A stretch of DNA of 64,000 nucleotides from Acidobacteriota bacterium. Lineage in GTDB: Bacteria; Acidobacteriota; Holophagae; Thermotomaculales; Thermotomaculaceae. The notes under the pieces are model-generated. The model did no database searches and was not told where the DNA came from. It saw nothing but the letters and a program-made list of their open reading frames with translations. The position numbers and the translations under genes were made by a program. Of the stretch, positions 14,704 to 22,769 are shown one piece after another; the first letter of the stretch is position 1; every line of letters starts with the position of its first letter. The DNA is taken from contig JAADGL010000030.1 in assembly GCA_013152385.1 (NCBI GenBank), positions 1 through 64,000 of the forward strand. Reading direction: 5' to 3'.

Positions 14704-15852
14704 TCAGCCGTTCCTGTCCAGAATTTCCAGCTGAACCAGCGTGAAATCGTCCTGATACTGTCCTCCTGCCCAGCGGTTCGCCAACTCCCTCAACCCGCTC
14801 AATGTTGCATTCGGGCGGGAAAAGTACTGGCGAATCCGGCCGGTTCCGAATAATTCCCCGTCCGGGCCTTCCGCTTCGGAAATACCGTCGGTGAACATGA
14901 CAATTCTGTCCCCCGGAGAAAGGGCAACGGCTTGTTCGGGAAACCGGGCATTCGGATCAATTCCAAAGAGAAATCCCTTCGGGGCAAGGGGAACAATTTC
15001 TCCGTTTCTGCGGCAGAGATAGGGTGCGGGATGCCCGCCCCGGACAAAGGAAAGACTGGAATTGTCCCCGGCAAGCGAGCCGAGAAAGACGGAAGCAAAA
15101 TGCTCTTCGGAGGTTGTACTTACAATATCCCGGTTAATTTTTTCTGCGATTTCGGTGGCGGAAGAGGTGTGGGCCGCCGCCTGAATGAACGACAATTTAA
15201 TCATGGCGGATATAACGGCAGCTACAATGCCGTGGCCGGTAACATCCGCCACGAAAAAGACTATTTTCCCGTCTCCGGCAGCACGCACATCAAAAATATC
15301 TCCGCCGATATGGATTGTGGGCTGATAAATGGAGGTCAGCCGGACACCGGAACCGATATTGCCATCCGGGGGAATCAGAGATTCCTGAAACCGGGCGGCA
15401 AGATGCAGCTCATTTTCCATTGCCGCTTTGTAACGTTCCAACTCTTTGTTTTTTTCCAGAATCTCGTTTTGAAGCGCTTTTATCCGCATGGCGGAGTTCA
15501 CCCTCGCCACCAGCTCTTTCACATTGAAGGGTTTTGTAATGTAATCATCCGCACCGATTTTCAGCCCTTCCACCTTGCTGTCCACAGTGGCTTTGGCTGT
15601 CAGCATGATAAAATAGGGATTGTTGAATTCGGAACGTGTTTTCACCTGTTTGCAGAACTCGATTCCATCCATGTTGGGCATCATCAAATCGGAAATGATC
15701 AGATCCGGCACTGTTTCCGCCATTGACTTCAATGCTTCCGCTCCGTCAGCGGCGGTAAAGGTACGATAGCCCTGCTTTTTCAGGTACAGATTCAAAATGT
15801 CTGTAATCCGCACCTCGTCATCCACAATGAGGATGATGCCTTTTTCATCCAC
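14704..15852 (-). CDS. Response regulator with PP2C-type (RsbU/SpoIIE) phosphatase
   Basis: This 382-residue signalling protein has a receiver domain at 1-120 (Asp11, Asp12, phospho-acceptor Asp55, Thr85, Lys107). A helical linker follows (about 125-165) and then a SpoIIE/RsbU serine phosphatase domain (165-380) with metal-site motifs GGDIFDV, VADVTGHG and FTDGISEAEG, ending DDFTLVQLEI. When the receiver is phosphorylated it should remove phosphate from the STAS antagonist encoded just upstream. The three genes STAS, kinase and phosphatase form a compact partner-switching module. No matching histidine kinase is adjacent. Confidence 0.93.
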   Translation of the reverse strand: MDEKGIILIVDDEVRITDILNLYLKKQGYRTFTAADGAEALKSMAETVPDLIISDLMMPNMDGIEFCKQVKTRSEFNNPYFIMLTAKATVDSKVEGLKIGADDYITKPFNVKELVARVNSAMRIKALQNEILEKNKELERYKAAMENELHLAARFQESLIPPDGNIGSGVRLTSIYQPTIHIGGDIFDVRAAGDGKIVFFVADVTGHGIVAAVISAMIKLSFIQAAAHTSSATEIAEKINRDIVSTTSEEHFASVFLGSLAGDNSSLSFVRGGHPAPYLCRRNGEIVPLAPKGFLFGIDPNARFPEQAVALSPGDRIVMFTDGISEAEGPDGELFGTGRIRQYFSRPNATLSGLRELANRWAGGQYQDDFTLVQLEILDRNG

Positions 15853-15856
15853 CGCC

Positions 15857-16162
15857 TTAAATCTCGAAATACCTGTCCAGCCCGGTCTGATTCATTATGT
15901 TGCGGACCGTTTCGGCAATGTTGATGATTTTGAAGCTTCCGTTCCGTTTTGCCATGGTGTTTTTGATAGACACCAGCAGGCCCAGGCCGCTGGAATCCAC
16001 AAAACGGACACCGGCCAAATCAAATGTCAGCTGCTTCAACGGAAATTCCGACAGAATCGCTTTAACCCGATTCCGCAATTCCCCTGAATTTTCAAAGGTG
16101 ATTTTGCCGCTCAGGCTGAGGGTTGCCTGTTCACCGGCAATGTTTTCGGTCCATTCAATCAT
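15857..16162 (-). CDS. STAS-domain anti-sigma factor antagonist
   Basis: The 101-residue STAS protein is of the SpoIIAA/RsbV type. The phosphorylation site is in FVDSSGLGLL, at Ser57 or Ser58. The start ATG at 16162 follows GGAGG by five bases and overlaps the TGA of the kinase gene (ATGA). A TTG four codons upstream is less likely. The protein would be phosphorylated by the adjacent kinase and dephosphorylated by the PP2C protein encoded four bases downstream. Its target could be a sigma factor or another output such as a diguanylate cyclase. Confidence 0.93.
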   Translation of the reverse strand: MIEWTENIAGEQATLSLSGKITFENSGELRNRVKAILSEFPLKQLTFDLAGVRFVDSSGLGLLVSIKNTMAKRNGSFKIINIAETVRNIMNQTGLDRYFEI

Positions 16163-16782
16163 GGTTGCCTCCAATTTTTCCTGACATGCAGGGTTTTTCC
16201 GTTATCCTGAAAATCAATCTCATCTGCCGTTTGTTTTAAAATATAAATTCCCCGCCCCATTTCTCTGTCCGGGGACGGCGGGGCATCCCGGTTCAGTTCC
16301 CGTTGATAGTTAAACCCGTCTCCGCTGTCCGTAATGGTCAACTCACCGTAATCCCGGAAAAGACGCAGTGTGAGCGTTGCCTGCCGTTCCAATAATTTCG
16401 GCTGTGCCACCGCCAGTTCTTCTTCATATTCGTGAAAGGTTTTCCGGGTCCGAATACTATTCGGAACAGAAAGGTTGCCATGATAAACCGCATTTGAAAC
16501 CGCTTCATGAATAATCAGAAGCATGGGACTTAAAAATTCAGGGGGAACCATGGGAACTTTATACAGAATATGCTCGGAAAAAGACATGAGCCACTCAATA
16601 TGGCGGCGACGGCTTTCGAAGGTACTGTTTAATGTCAGTGTTTGAAGCTCAGGGTCGTGAAGGTAATCCACAATCCGGTTGAAAAAATGCGTATAATTCG
16701 CAAGATGGTCAGTGAAATTCAGTTTTTTCGGGCCGTACTTCCCGGTCATTTCAAGTTGCAGCGCAACAGTGGCTATATTCAT
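16159..16782 (-). CDS. RsbW-like serine kinase (GHKL ATPase)
   Basis: The 207 residues carry the ATP-binding fold of anti-sigma kinases in the C-terminal half: N-box HEAVSNAVYHGN, G1 DSGDGF and G2 MGRGIYILKQ. The first ~60 residues are an added segment not found in SpoIIAB or RsbW (usually ~145-160 residues). There is also an insertion between the N- and G1-boxes. The gene leads the three-gene module on the minus strand and overlaps the STAS gene by four bases. No partner sigma factor of the SigF/SigB class is in the window, so the output is unknown. Confidence 0.88.
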   Translation of the reverse strand: MNIATVALQLEMTGKYGPKKLNFTDHLANYTHFFNRIVDYLHDPELQTLTLNSTFESRRRHIEWLMSFSEHILYKVPMVPPEFLSPMLLIIHEAVSNAVYHGNLSVPNSIRTRKTFHEYEEELAVAQPKLLERQATLTLRLFRDYGELTITDSGDGFNYQRELNRDAPPSPDREMGRGIYILKQTADEIDFQDNGKTLHVRKNWRQP

Positions 16783-16890
16783 ACTGTTTATTATATGGGA
16801 TGGATGCCATGTAAATCAATAGATGTTTCCATTTTAAAAGTGCTGTGTTAAACTGTTTCCACTGGGTAACGTCTTGATGTGGAGGTCCTC

Positions 16891-18972
16891 ATGAAAATTT
16901 ACGAATCCAAAGATATCAGAAATCTCGCGCTGGCCGGACACGGTGACACAGGTAAAACTTCCCTGACAGCTGCAATGTTGCACAATGCAGGCGTAACCAA
17001 CCGTCTGACCCGCGTAGATGACGGAAACACGCTTACGGACTATGACGCGGAAGAAGTGAAACGGAAAATTTCACTGAGTACCGGCATCTGCCATTTTGAA
17101 ATGAACAAGAAAAAAGTAAATGTGCTGGATACACCGGGATACGGAAACTTTTTCCCGGAAGCCAGAGGTTCTTTCCGGGTCTGCGACCTGATGGGATTCA
17201 TGGTATGCGGTGTTTCCGGCGTGGAAGTACAGACGGAAAAGGCATGGAAAATTGCCGCTGAGTTGAATAAACCGGGAATCGTCATCATCAACAAACTGGA
17301 CCGGGACCGTTCCGATTTCGCAAAATCCCTGGAAGCTGTCCAGAAGAAAATGGCCAGAGAAGCTGTTCCGGTGGCACTGCCGGTGGGAAAAGAAGGCGAG
17401 TTCAGCGGAATGGTGGATTTGCTGGGAGGAAAAGCCTATATCTACAAGGATGACAGCGGAAAATTTGAAACCGCCGATGTGCCCGCCGATATGGCGGACG
17501 CAGTGGCAGGCGCCCGTGAACAGCTGATGGAAATGATCGCCGAAAGCAGTGAAGAACTGATGGATGCCTATCTTGAAAACGGGGAGCTTTCGGAAAACGA
17601 ACTGAAAGAAGGTATGAGAAAAGCAATTGCCGCACGGGAACTCTTCCCGGTCTTCCCCTGTTCCGCAACCAAAAACATCAATGTAAAACAAATTATGGAC
17701 TTCATTACAACTGTAATTGACGGCGCTGACACCCACAGCAACGAATGTATGGTGGGAGAAGAAAAAATTGACCTTCCGGTGGATGAATCCGCCGCACCGG
17801 CAATGTTCTGCTTCAAAACCGTATCCGATCCCCATGCCGGCCGCATTAACCTGTTTAAAGTAATGTCCGGTGTTGTCACACCGGATTTGATTCTGTACAA
17901 CCCCCGCAGTGATGTGTCTGAAAAACCCGGCGCCATGTTCCTTCTTCAGGGCAAAGACCACACCTCTGTTGACGGGGCCCATGCCGGAGATATCATCGGG
18001 GTGGCAAAACTGAAAGACACCATGATCAGTGACACCCTGACAGACAAAGACGCCGGTTTTGTTTTCCCGCCGGTAAAATATCCGGAAGCTGCCATTTCTT
18101 TTGCTATAGAACCGAAATCCAAGGGAGACGAGGAAAAAATCTCCACCGCATTGAAGAGAATTGCGGAAGAAGACCCGCTGCTCAAACTGGGCAGAGATGC
18201 CCGGACCCACCAGATTCTGATTTCCGGTTCCGGACAGCTTCACGTGGAAGTTGCCCTTTCCAAAATGAAAGAACGGTATAAGGTGGATGCCATTTTACAA
18301 CCGCCGCAGGTTCCCTACCAGGAGACCATCAAGAAAAAAGTTGATGTGGAAGCAAAATACAAGAAACAAACCGGTGGAAAAGGCCAGTACGGCCACTGCA
18401 AAATCAGCATGATTCCGCTGGAAAGGGGAGAAGATTTCCAGTTTGAAGATAAAATCTTCGGAGGCTCCATTCCCAAAACTTATATCCCTGCTGTAGAAAA
18501 AGGTATTCAGGAAGCCCGGATGAAGGGATATCTCGCAGGTTATCCGGTGGTGGATTTTAAAGTCACCCTGAATGACGGCTCCTACCACGAAGTGGACTCC
18601 TCGGAAATGGCATTCAAGATTGCCGGCTCCATGGCATTCAAAAAAGGCATGGAACAGGCCCGCCCCACGCTGCTGGAACCGATCATGCAGGTGGAAATCT
18701 ATTCTCCGGAAGAATTCATGGGTGACCTCATGGGCGACCTCAACTCCCGGCGGGGCCGGATTCAGGGCATGGAATCCAGCGGAGACAGCCAGCTGATTAA
18801 AGCGCAGGTCCCCATGGCGGAAATGCTGACGTATGAGTCCACCCTCCGGTCCATCACCGGCGGACGGGCATCCTTCCATATGGAATTTTCCCACTATGAT
18901 GAAGTTCCATCCAACATCAAGGAAAAAATCATCGCGGAATCCAAACGGGATGCCGGAGACGAAGAAGAATAA
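16891..18972 (+). CDS. Elongation factor G-like translational GTPase
   Basis: The 693 residues follow EF-G domain order: GTPase (1-~275), domain II, III, IV (~475-595) and V. The P-loop is GHGDTGKTS (16-24), in place of the usual AHIDAGKTT of translocating EF-G. Switch and base motifs DTPGYGNFF and NKLDRD are present. This P-loop form marks the EF-G-like paralogue found in Acidobacteria, deltaproteobacteria and others beside a normal FusA. The start at 16891 follows GGAGG by five bases. A specialised or recycling role is likely, but not shown by the sequence. Confidence 0.88.
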   Translation: MKIYESKDIRNLALAGHGDTGKTSLTAAMLHNAGVTNRLTRVDDGNTLTDYDAEEVKRKISLSTGICHFEMNKKKVNVLDTPGYGNFFPEARGSFRVCDLMGFMVCGVSGVEVQTEKAWKIAAELNKPGIVIINKLDRDRSDFAKSLEAVQKKMAREAVPVALPVGKEGEFSGMVDLLGGKAYIYKDDSGKFETADVPADMADAVAGAREQLMEMIAESSEELMDAYLENGELSENELKEGMRKAIAARELFPVFPCSATKNINVKQIMDFITTVIDGADTHSNECMVGEEKIDLPVDESAAPAMFCFKTVSDPHAGRINLFKVMSGVVTPDLILYNPRSDVSEKPGAMFLLQGKDHTSVDGAHAGDIIGVAKLKDTMISDTLTDKDAGFVFPPVKYPEAAISFAIEPKSKGDEEKISTALKRIAEEDPLLKLGRDARTHQILISGSGQLHVEVALSKMKERYKVDAILQPPQVPYQETIKKKVDVEAKYKKQTGGKGQYGHCKISMIPLERGEDFQFEDKIFGGSIPKTYIPAVEKGIQEARMKGYLAGYPVVDFKVTLNDGSYHEVDSSEMAFKIAGSMAFKKGMEQARPTLLEPIMQVEIYSPEEFMGDLMGDLNSRRGRIQGMESSGDSQLIKAQVPMAEMLTYESTLRSITGGRASFHMEFSHYDEVPSNIKEKIIAESKRDAGDEEE

Positions 18973-18982
18973 TTCTGTTCTG

Positions 18983-19017
18983 ATGCGCGCGGGGGGCAAT
19001 ATCATCCCCCTGCGCAT
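18983..19017. terminator. GC-rich hairpin after the EF-G-like gene
   Basis: ATGCGC and GCGCAT close a stem that continues as GGGGG/CCCCC around a short AT-rich loop. The T-run after it is poor, so it may be a weak terminator or a processing site before the next genes. Confidence 0.45.
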
Positions 19018-19037
19018 TTGATAAAGGGAGGCAAAAG

Positions 19038-19208
19038 ATGGATTATCTGACCGTTACATTTGTTCTGATCGCAATTTTGTATCTTTTTTCCATCGAGTGG
19101 AAAGAGCTGGCCCTTAAATTGAAAGCCGGCGGCTGGTTTTTTGTTCTCGTGTATGTCGTGATGGGCATTGCAATATTCAAATTCTTTACAGGGGGAGCCG
19201 GGCATTGA
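19038..19208 (+). CDS. Small two-helix membrane protein (56 residues)
   Basis: The frame starts with ATG seven bases after GGGAGG and ends in TGA at 19206-19208. The product has two hydrophobic helices (about 3-19 and 33-51) joined by a charged loop with SIEWKELALKLK. The stop overlaps the TTG start of the following lipoprotein gene (TTGA), a typical coupling sign that supports it being real. I recognise no family. It may be a partner of the lipoprotein or methyltransferase in the same operon. Confidence 0.7.
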   Translation: MDYLTVTFVLIAILYLFSIEWKELALKLKAGGWFFVLVYVVMGIAIFKFFTGGAGH

Positions 19209-19738
19209 GATGGATTGCGGCATTGCTGATCGGAGCCGCACTTCTGCTGACATCCTGCGGTTCCAACGAAAACCCTGAAGCCGCGTTCCTGCTGGACGAA
19301 GCGCATCAGGCCAGCAACCGGGGAGATTTTACCCAGGCTGTCAAATTACTGGGGCAAATTATCAACCAGTATCCCGGAACCAAAGAAGCCGCCATTGCTT
19401 CCGAAGAATACGATACCTTTAAAGACCTGTTCCGCTATGAAATGAAAGCAAGAAAGCAGGCTGTTATTGATGCTGTAAAAAAAGTCGGCCGTGCGGTGGA
19501 AATTTTTCACCAGAAAAAGAAACGATACCCGTTAAACCTGGATGTCCTGATTCCAAGATACCTCCCGAACCGGGTAAAAGATCCCTGGGGAAATCCCATT
19601 TTATACAAAAAAAGCCGAAACGGATATATGATTGCCTGTTTCGGAAAAGATGGCGTTCCAGGGGGGTCAGAAGAAAATCGGGACATCTTTATTCAAAACG
19701 GACAATTCGTCCCTCGGTTGATATTGCCTTCTAAATGA
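19205..19738 (+). CDS. Lipoprotein with GspG-like C-terminal domain
   Basis: The 177-residue protein has a lipoprotein signal with lipobox LLTSC (Cys18). A helical part follows (about 25-80) that could be one or two TPR-like hairpins. The C-terminal ~80 residues resemble the soluble domain of type II secretion pseudopilin GspG: LIPRYLPNRVKDPWGNPIL, then a 'Y-x-IACFGKDGVPGG' loop and DIFIQNG. The pilin N-terminal helix is absent, so this is a pseudopilin domain moved to a lipoprotein. The start is a TTG overlapping the upstream stop. The gene overlaps the methyltransferase gene by four bases. Confidence 0.75.
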   Translation: MRWIAALLIGAALLLTSCGSNENPEAAFLLDEAHQASNRGDFTQAVKLLGQIINQYPGTKEAAIASEEYDTFKDLFRYEMKARKQAVIDAVKKVGRAVEIFHQKKKRYPLNLDVLIPRYLPNRVKDPWGNPILYKKSRNGYMIACFGKDGVPGGSEENRDIFIQNGQFVPRLILPSK

Positions 19739-20787
19739 ATAAATTACAGAAAAAAATCGTTGAAAAAATCCAAGCCGAAGGTGCCATCTCCTTCCGGGAA
19801 TTTATGGCAATGTGCCTGTATGACAAAAAATACGGGTACTATCAAACCCGATCTGCCATCGGCCGAAAAGGAGATTTTTTTACCTCCGCTCACCTTGGCA
19901 GCATTCTGGGACGCATACTGGGAAAACGGGTTATGGCCCTTGCCCCGGAAAACGGCCCGGTCCATGTGGTGGAGCTGGGGGGGGGCGAAGGCTACCTGGC
20001 ATTGGACATGCTGGATTATATCGCAAAAGAGGATTTATCCCTCTATCAGCGGCTGCAATACCATTTTGTAGAACAGAACCCCGCTGTTTTCAACGAAAAT
20101 CAAAAACGCCTTCAAACGCATCTGAACCGGATCATTTTTTACAGCAGCCTTTTTGAACTGAATCCGCTACCCTCTGCCTTTGTTTTTTCCAACGAATTCT
20201 TTGATGCCTTCCCGGTGCATCTTCTCACCCGGAGAGAAGACATTCTGTCTGAAATTTACATCGGATACAAAGCTCCAAACTATCTGAGAATATTCAAAGA
20301 ACCTTCCCGGGAAGCCTGGCGGGAACTGGAAGAACTGGGAATTTCCGTGGGGGAGGGATGCACCATTGAAGTCAATGCCGACATTGAAGAAATTTACCAT
20401 GTGTTAGGGGAAAAAATCGAACAGTTCCATATGGTAACCATTGACTACGGGTACACCCAGGATGAACTCTATCATCCGGACAGGAAACAGGGTACCCTTA
20501 TGGGCTACCACAAACACGCGGCATATGACAATGTCTTTCAGCTGGAAGGGGAAATGGATCTCACCTGCCATGTCAATTTTGATGCGTTGATCCACTATGG
20601 AGAAAAATACGGAATTGATCCGAAGTATTTCAAAAACCAGCGGACTTATCTCATGGATTTCGGTCTCTTTGACCTTTTTCAGGAGGGGAAAGAACCCACA
20701 ACCACCGAGGCATTCCAACTGAAAACGCTGCTGCTCCCCGGCTCAATGGGGGATGTGTTTAAAATACTGGTTCAGGAGAAAAATTAA
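19735..20787 (+). CDS. SAM-dependent methyltransferase, MidA/NDUFAF7 family
   Basis: The 350 residues show the DUF185 pattern. It opens AISFREFMAMCLYDKKYGYY, then GRKGDFFTSAHLGSILGRIL, the SAM-binding VVELGGGEGYLALDML (about residues 78-93), FVFSNEFFDAFPVH and TIDYGYTQDELY. The mitochondrial relative NDUFAF7 methylates an arginine of complex I subunit NDUFS2. Bacterial substrates are mostly unknown. ATGA overlap with the lipoprotein gene and a one-base gap to the DUF1858 gene make one operon. No complex I genes are in the window. Confidence 0.9.
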   Translation: MNKLQKKIVEKIQAEGAISFREFMAMCLYDKKYGYYQTRSAIGRKGDFFTSAHLGSILGRILGKRVMALAPENGPVHVVELGGGEGYLALDMLDYIAKEDLSLYQRLQYHFVEQNPAVFNENQKRLQTHLNRIIFYSSLFELNPLPSAFVFSNEFFDAFPVHLLTRREDILSEIYIGYKAPNYLRIFKEPSREAWRELEELGISVGEGCTIEVNADIEEIYHVLGEKIEQFHMVTIDYGYTQDELYHPDRKQGTLMGYHKHAAYDNVFQLEGEMDLTCHVNFDALIHYGEKYGIDPKYFKNQRTYLMDFGLFDLFQEGKEPTTTEAFQLKTLLLPGSMGDVFKILVQEKN

Positions 20788-20788
20788 A

Positions 20789-20995
20789 ATGAAAATCAAA
20801 GCGGAAGACCTTGTGGAAGACGTTGTTCAAAAATATCCGGCCACTGTCCGGGTATTTATGGATCATGATTTTCCCTGCCTTGTCTGTGGCGAACCTGTCT
20901 GGGGAACTGTTGCGGAAAACGCCGAACGGAACGGCATCACAGGGGACAAATTCAAGGAGCTGATGATCGCGCTCAACAAAACCGTTTCCGGCTGA
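20789..20995 (+). CDS. DUF1858 domain protein
   Basis: This 68-residue protein is a single DUF1858 domain. It opens IKAEDLVEDVVQKYPATVRV, then the CLVCG cysteine pair and a C-terminal helix. The domain occurs alone or attached to hybrid-cluster and other redox proteins and may bind a metal or partner through the cysteines. The ATG at 20789 begins the conserved part and sits one base after the methyltransferase stop. The frame stays open 12 codons upstream within the methyltransferase gene, which is unlikely to be used. Confidence 0.85.
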   Translation: MKIKAEDLVEDVVQKYPATVRVFMDHDFPCLVCGEPVWGTVAENAERNGITGDKFKELMIALNKTVSG

Positions 20996-21016
20996 TTTGT
21001 CTTCGGGGCCGGCCAA

Positions 21017-21045
21017 TTGACAGCCCCTCCGGATTCGGGTACCAT
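21017..21045 (+). promoter_or_regulatory. Promoter of the tRNA-Arg gene
   Basis: TTGACA (21017-21022) and TACCAT (21040-21045) are 17 bases apart and end ten bases before the mature tRNA start. The perfect -35 box makes up for a moderate -10 box. Confidence 0.7.
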
Positions 21046-21055
21046 TTGTCTGCGT

Positions 21056-21132
21056 GCGCCTTTAGCTCAGGTGGATAGAGCACAGGATTCCTAATCCTGG
21101 TGTCGCAGGTTCGAGTCCTGCAAGGCGCGCCA
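21056..21132 (+). tRNA. tRNA-Arg (anticodon CCU)
   Basis: The cloverleaf is complete. It has acceptor GCGCCTT/AAGGCGC, D-arm GCTC/GAGC, anticodon arm CAGGA/TCCTG with loop TTCCTAA (anticodon CCT at 21090-21092), variable GTGTC, and T-arm GCAGG/CCTGC with TTCGAGT. The discriminator is G and the CCA end is encoded. It reads AGG codons. Confidence 0.97.
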
Positions 21133-21220
21133 TTTCCCCTTTTTCGTAGCGGGATTCTGTATTTGTATTTTCCCCGGAGCCGGAAATGATTCAACATAGC
21201 GATAAAATTAAAATCCCCCG

Positions 21221-21946
21221 ATGACACAGTCCGGATATTTTCTGACAGTGGCGGGAATTCCTGTCCTTTTAGAACGAAAACCGGTTAAACATCTTCGAAT
21301 TAAAGTCCGACCGCCGGAGGGCCGGATACAGCTTTCCGTTCCGCTGCAAATGAGTGATGACGCAGTTCGCAAAGCGGTTTTGTCGAAAATAAACTGGATT
21401 CGGAAACAGCGCCTTCATTTCTCCGCACAATTGAGAACCCTGCCGCTCGAATACAAAGATGGTGAAAAGATCCCTTTCAAAGGCCGGGAGTATGAATTAA
21501 CCCTCATTGAACAACAGGGACGTTCCTGCGTTGAAGTAACGGAACCCCGGCTGATCCGGCTTTGTGTGAGGCCGGGAAGCAGCCGGGATGCGCGACGGAA
21601 GGTAATGGATGACTGGTACCGCAGGGAATTAAAAAAAACCGCAGCGCCACTGATGGGCAAGTGGCAGCAAATTATGGGAGTGCAGGCAGGAGAATGGCGT
21701 ATAAAACGGATGAAAACCCGATGGGGAAGCTGTAATACCCGGGCCAGAAGAATCTGGATTAACCTGGAACTGATTAAACTTCCGGTTTATTTACTTGAAG
21801 TTATTGTTGTGCATGAATTGACGCATCTGCTGGAACCATCCCATAACAAACGATTCAAAACACTGATGAGCCGCTTTCTTCCTGACTGGCAGAAGCGGCA
21901 GAAGGCGTTGAAAAGCCACAGCCCCCGGCCGGCGAAGCTGCCGTAA
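21221..21946 (+). CDS. YgjP-like (DUF45) zinc metallopeptidase-fold protein
   Basis: The 241 residues fit the YgjP/DUF45 family. An N-terminal beta-rich half is followed by the conserved RMKTRWGSCNTRARRI segment and the zinc motif HELTH (about 197-201), with a third ligand in EPSHNKRF. The family is widespread, often near restriction or repair genes, and its substrate is unknown. No strong ribosome binding site precedes the ATG. It is a stand-alone gene 89 bases after the tRNA, converging with the dimethylargininase-like gene. Confidence 0.9.
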   Translation: MTQSGYFLTVAGIPVLLERKPVKHLRIKVRPPEGRIQLSVPLQMSDDAVRKAVLSKINWIRKQRLHFSAQLRTLPLEYKDGEKIPFKGREYELTLIEQQGRSCVEVTEPRLIRLCVRPGSSRDARRKVMDDWYRRELKKTAAPLMGKWQQIMGVQAGEWRIKRMKTRWGSCNTRARRIWINLELIKLPVYLLEVIVVHELTHLLEPSHNKRFKTLMSRFLPDWQKRQKALKSHSPRPAKLP

Positions 21947-21968
21947 TTGACAACGGTTTCCGTCTGAG

Positions 21969-22730
21969 TCAGAACAACAGCGAAAGGCAGGAAACACCGC
22001 CGTCCATTTTCCTGAATTCGGAAAGTTCGACTTCAAGAATCCGGAAACCGTTCCCGGCAAGCATGCGGGAAACTGCGGGAAAACCGGCCGGGAGAATTAC
22101 AAAATCATTGACCCTGCGACAGTTGCAGGCGTACGTGTTCTCCGGTGGGACTGTGAAACGGTTCAAACCGGCAAATTCCGGCCGGTTGCTGAAACTGTCC
22201 AGTACAACAATGTCGCTGTCCCCCGCAACACCCATGAAGGTTTTCAGATGGAGCCCCGCCTGAACCGGAATAAATTCTGCCCGGAAACCTTCCCCCTCCA
22301 CAATCTGTTTCAACTGTTCCGCCCCCGCCGGATTGGTTCGCTGTGAAAGGCCGATAAAAAAGGTGCCCCCCACCTTCATTACATCCCCTCCGTCCAGGGT
22401 TCCCGGTGCTGTAATTTTTTCGATTCGCTTGAAAAAACGGGAAAGGACAGGTGAAATGAGTTCGGTTTCTCCCGCCCGCCGGGGGTCACCGGGCCGGGCA
22501 ACAACCGCGATATTTCCCACGATGACGGCTTCGTCTTCTATGAATGTGCTGTCTGGAAAACGGTTTTCACCGGAAAGTACCGTAACTTCCACACCGCATT
22601 TCCGAAGCGCTTCCACATACCGCATGTGCTGCTGAAGTGCGGTTTCAATAACAGGGGCACCCAATGCCGAACTTGTAATTCCACTGGCAAAATCTTCGGA
22701 CGGTTCCCGTACAACGGCATGTTGAAACAT
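21969..22730 (-). CDS. Dimethylargininase-like amidinotransferase-superfamily enzyme
   Basis: The 253 residues match the DDAH branch of the guanidino-modifying superfamily, which hydrolyses N-methylated arginines (or arginine) to citrulline. Visible are substrate/catalytic-pocket residues in RFPDSTFIEDEAV (Asp60, Glu65), GTLDGGDV (110-117), catalytic His161 in AGLHLKTF and catalytic Cys248 in GGVSCLSL near the end. The ATG follows GGGAGG by ten bases. An arginine deiminase is the main alternative, but its length is usually above 400 residues. The gene is alone between YgjP and the propeller protein. Confidence 0.9.
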   Translation of the reverse strand: MFQHAVVREPSEDFASGITSSALGAPVIETALQQHMRYVEALRKCGVEVTVLSGENRFPDSTFIEDEAVIVGNIAVVARPGDPRRAGETELISPVLSRFFKRIEKITAPGTLDGGDVMKVGGTFFIGLSQRTNPAGAEQLKQIVEGEGFRAEFIPVQAGLHLKTFMGVAGDSDIVVLDSFSNRPEFAGLNRFTVPPENTYACNCRRVNDFVILPAGFPAVSRMLAGNGFRILEVELSEFRKMDGGVSCLSLLF

Positions 22731-22769
22731 ATGGCGTTTTCCTCCCGGTATCAGGCCGCATTGGCAGTA

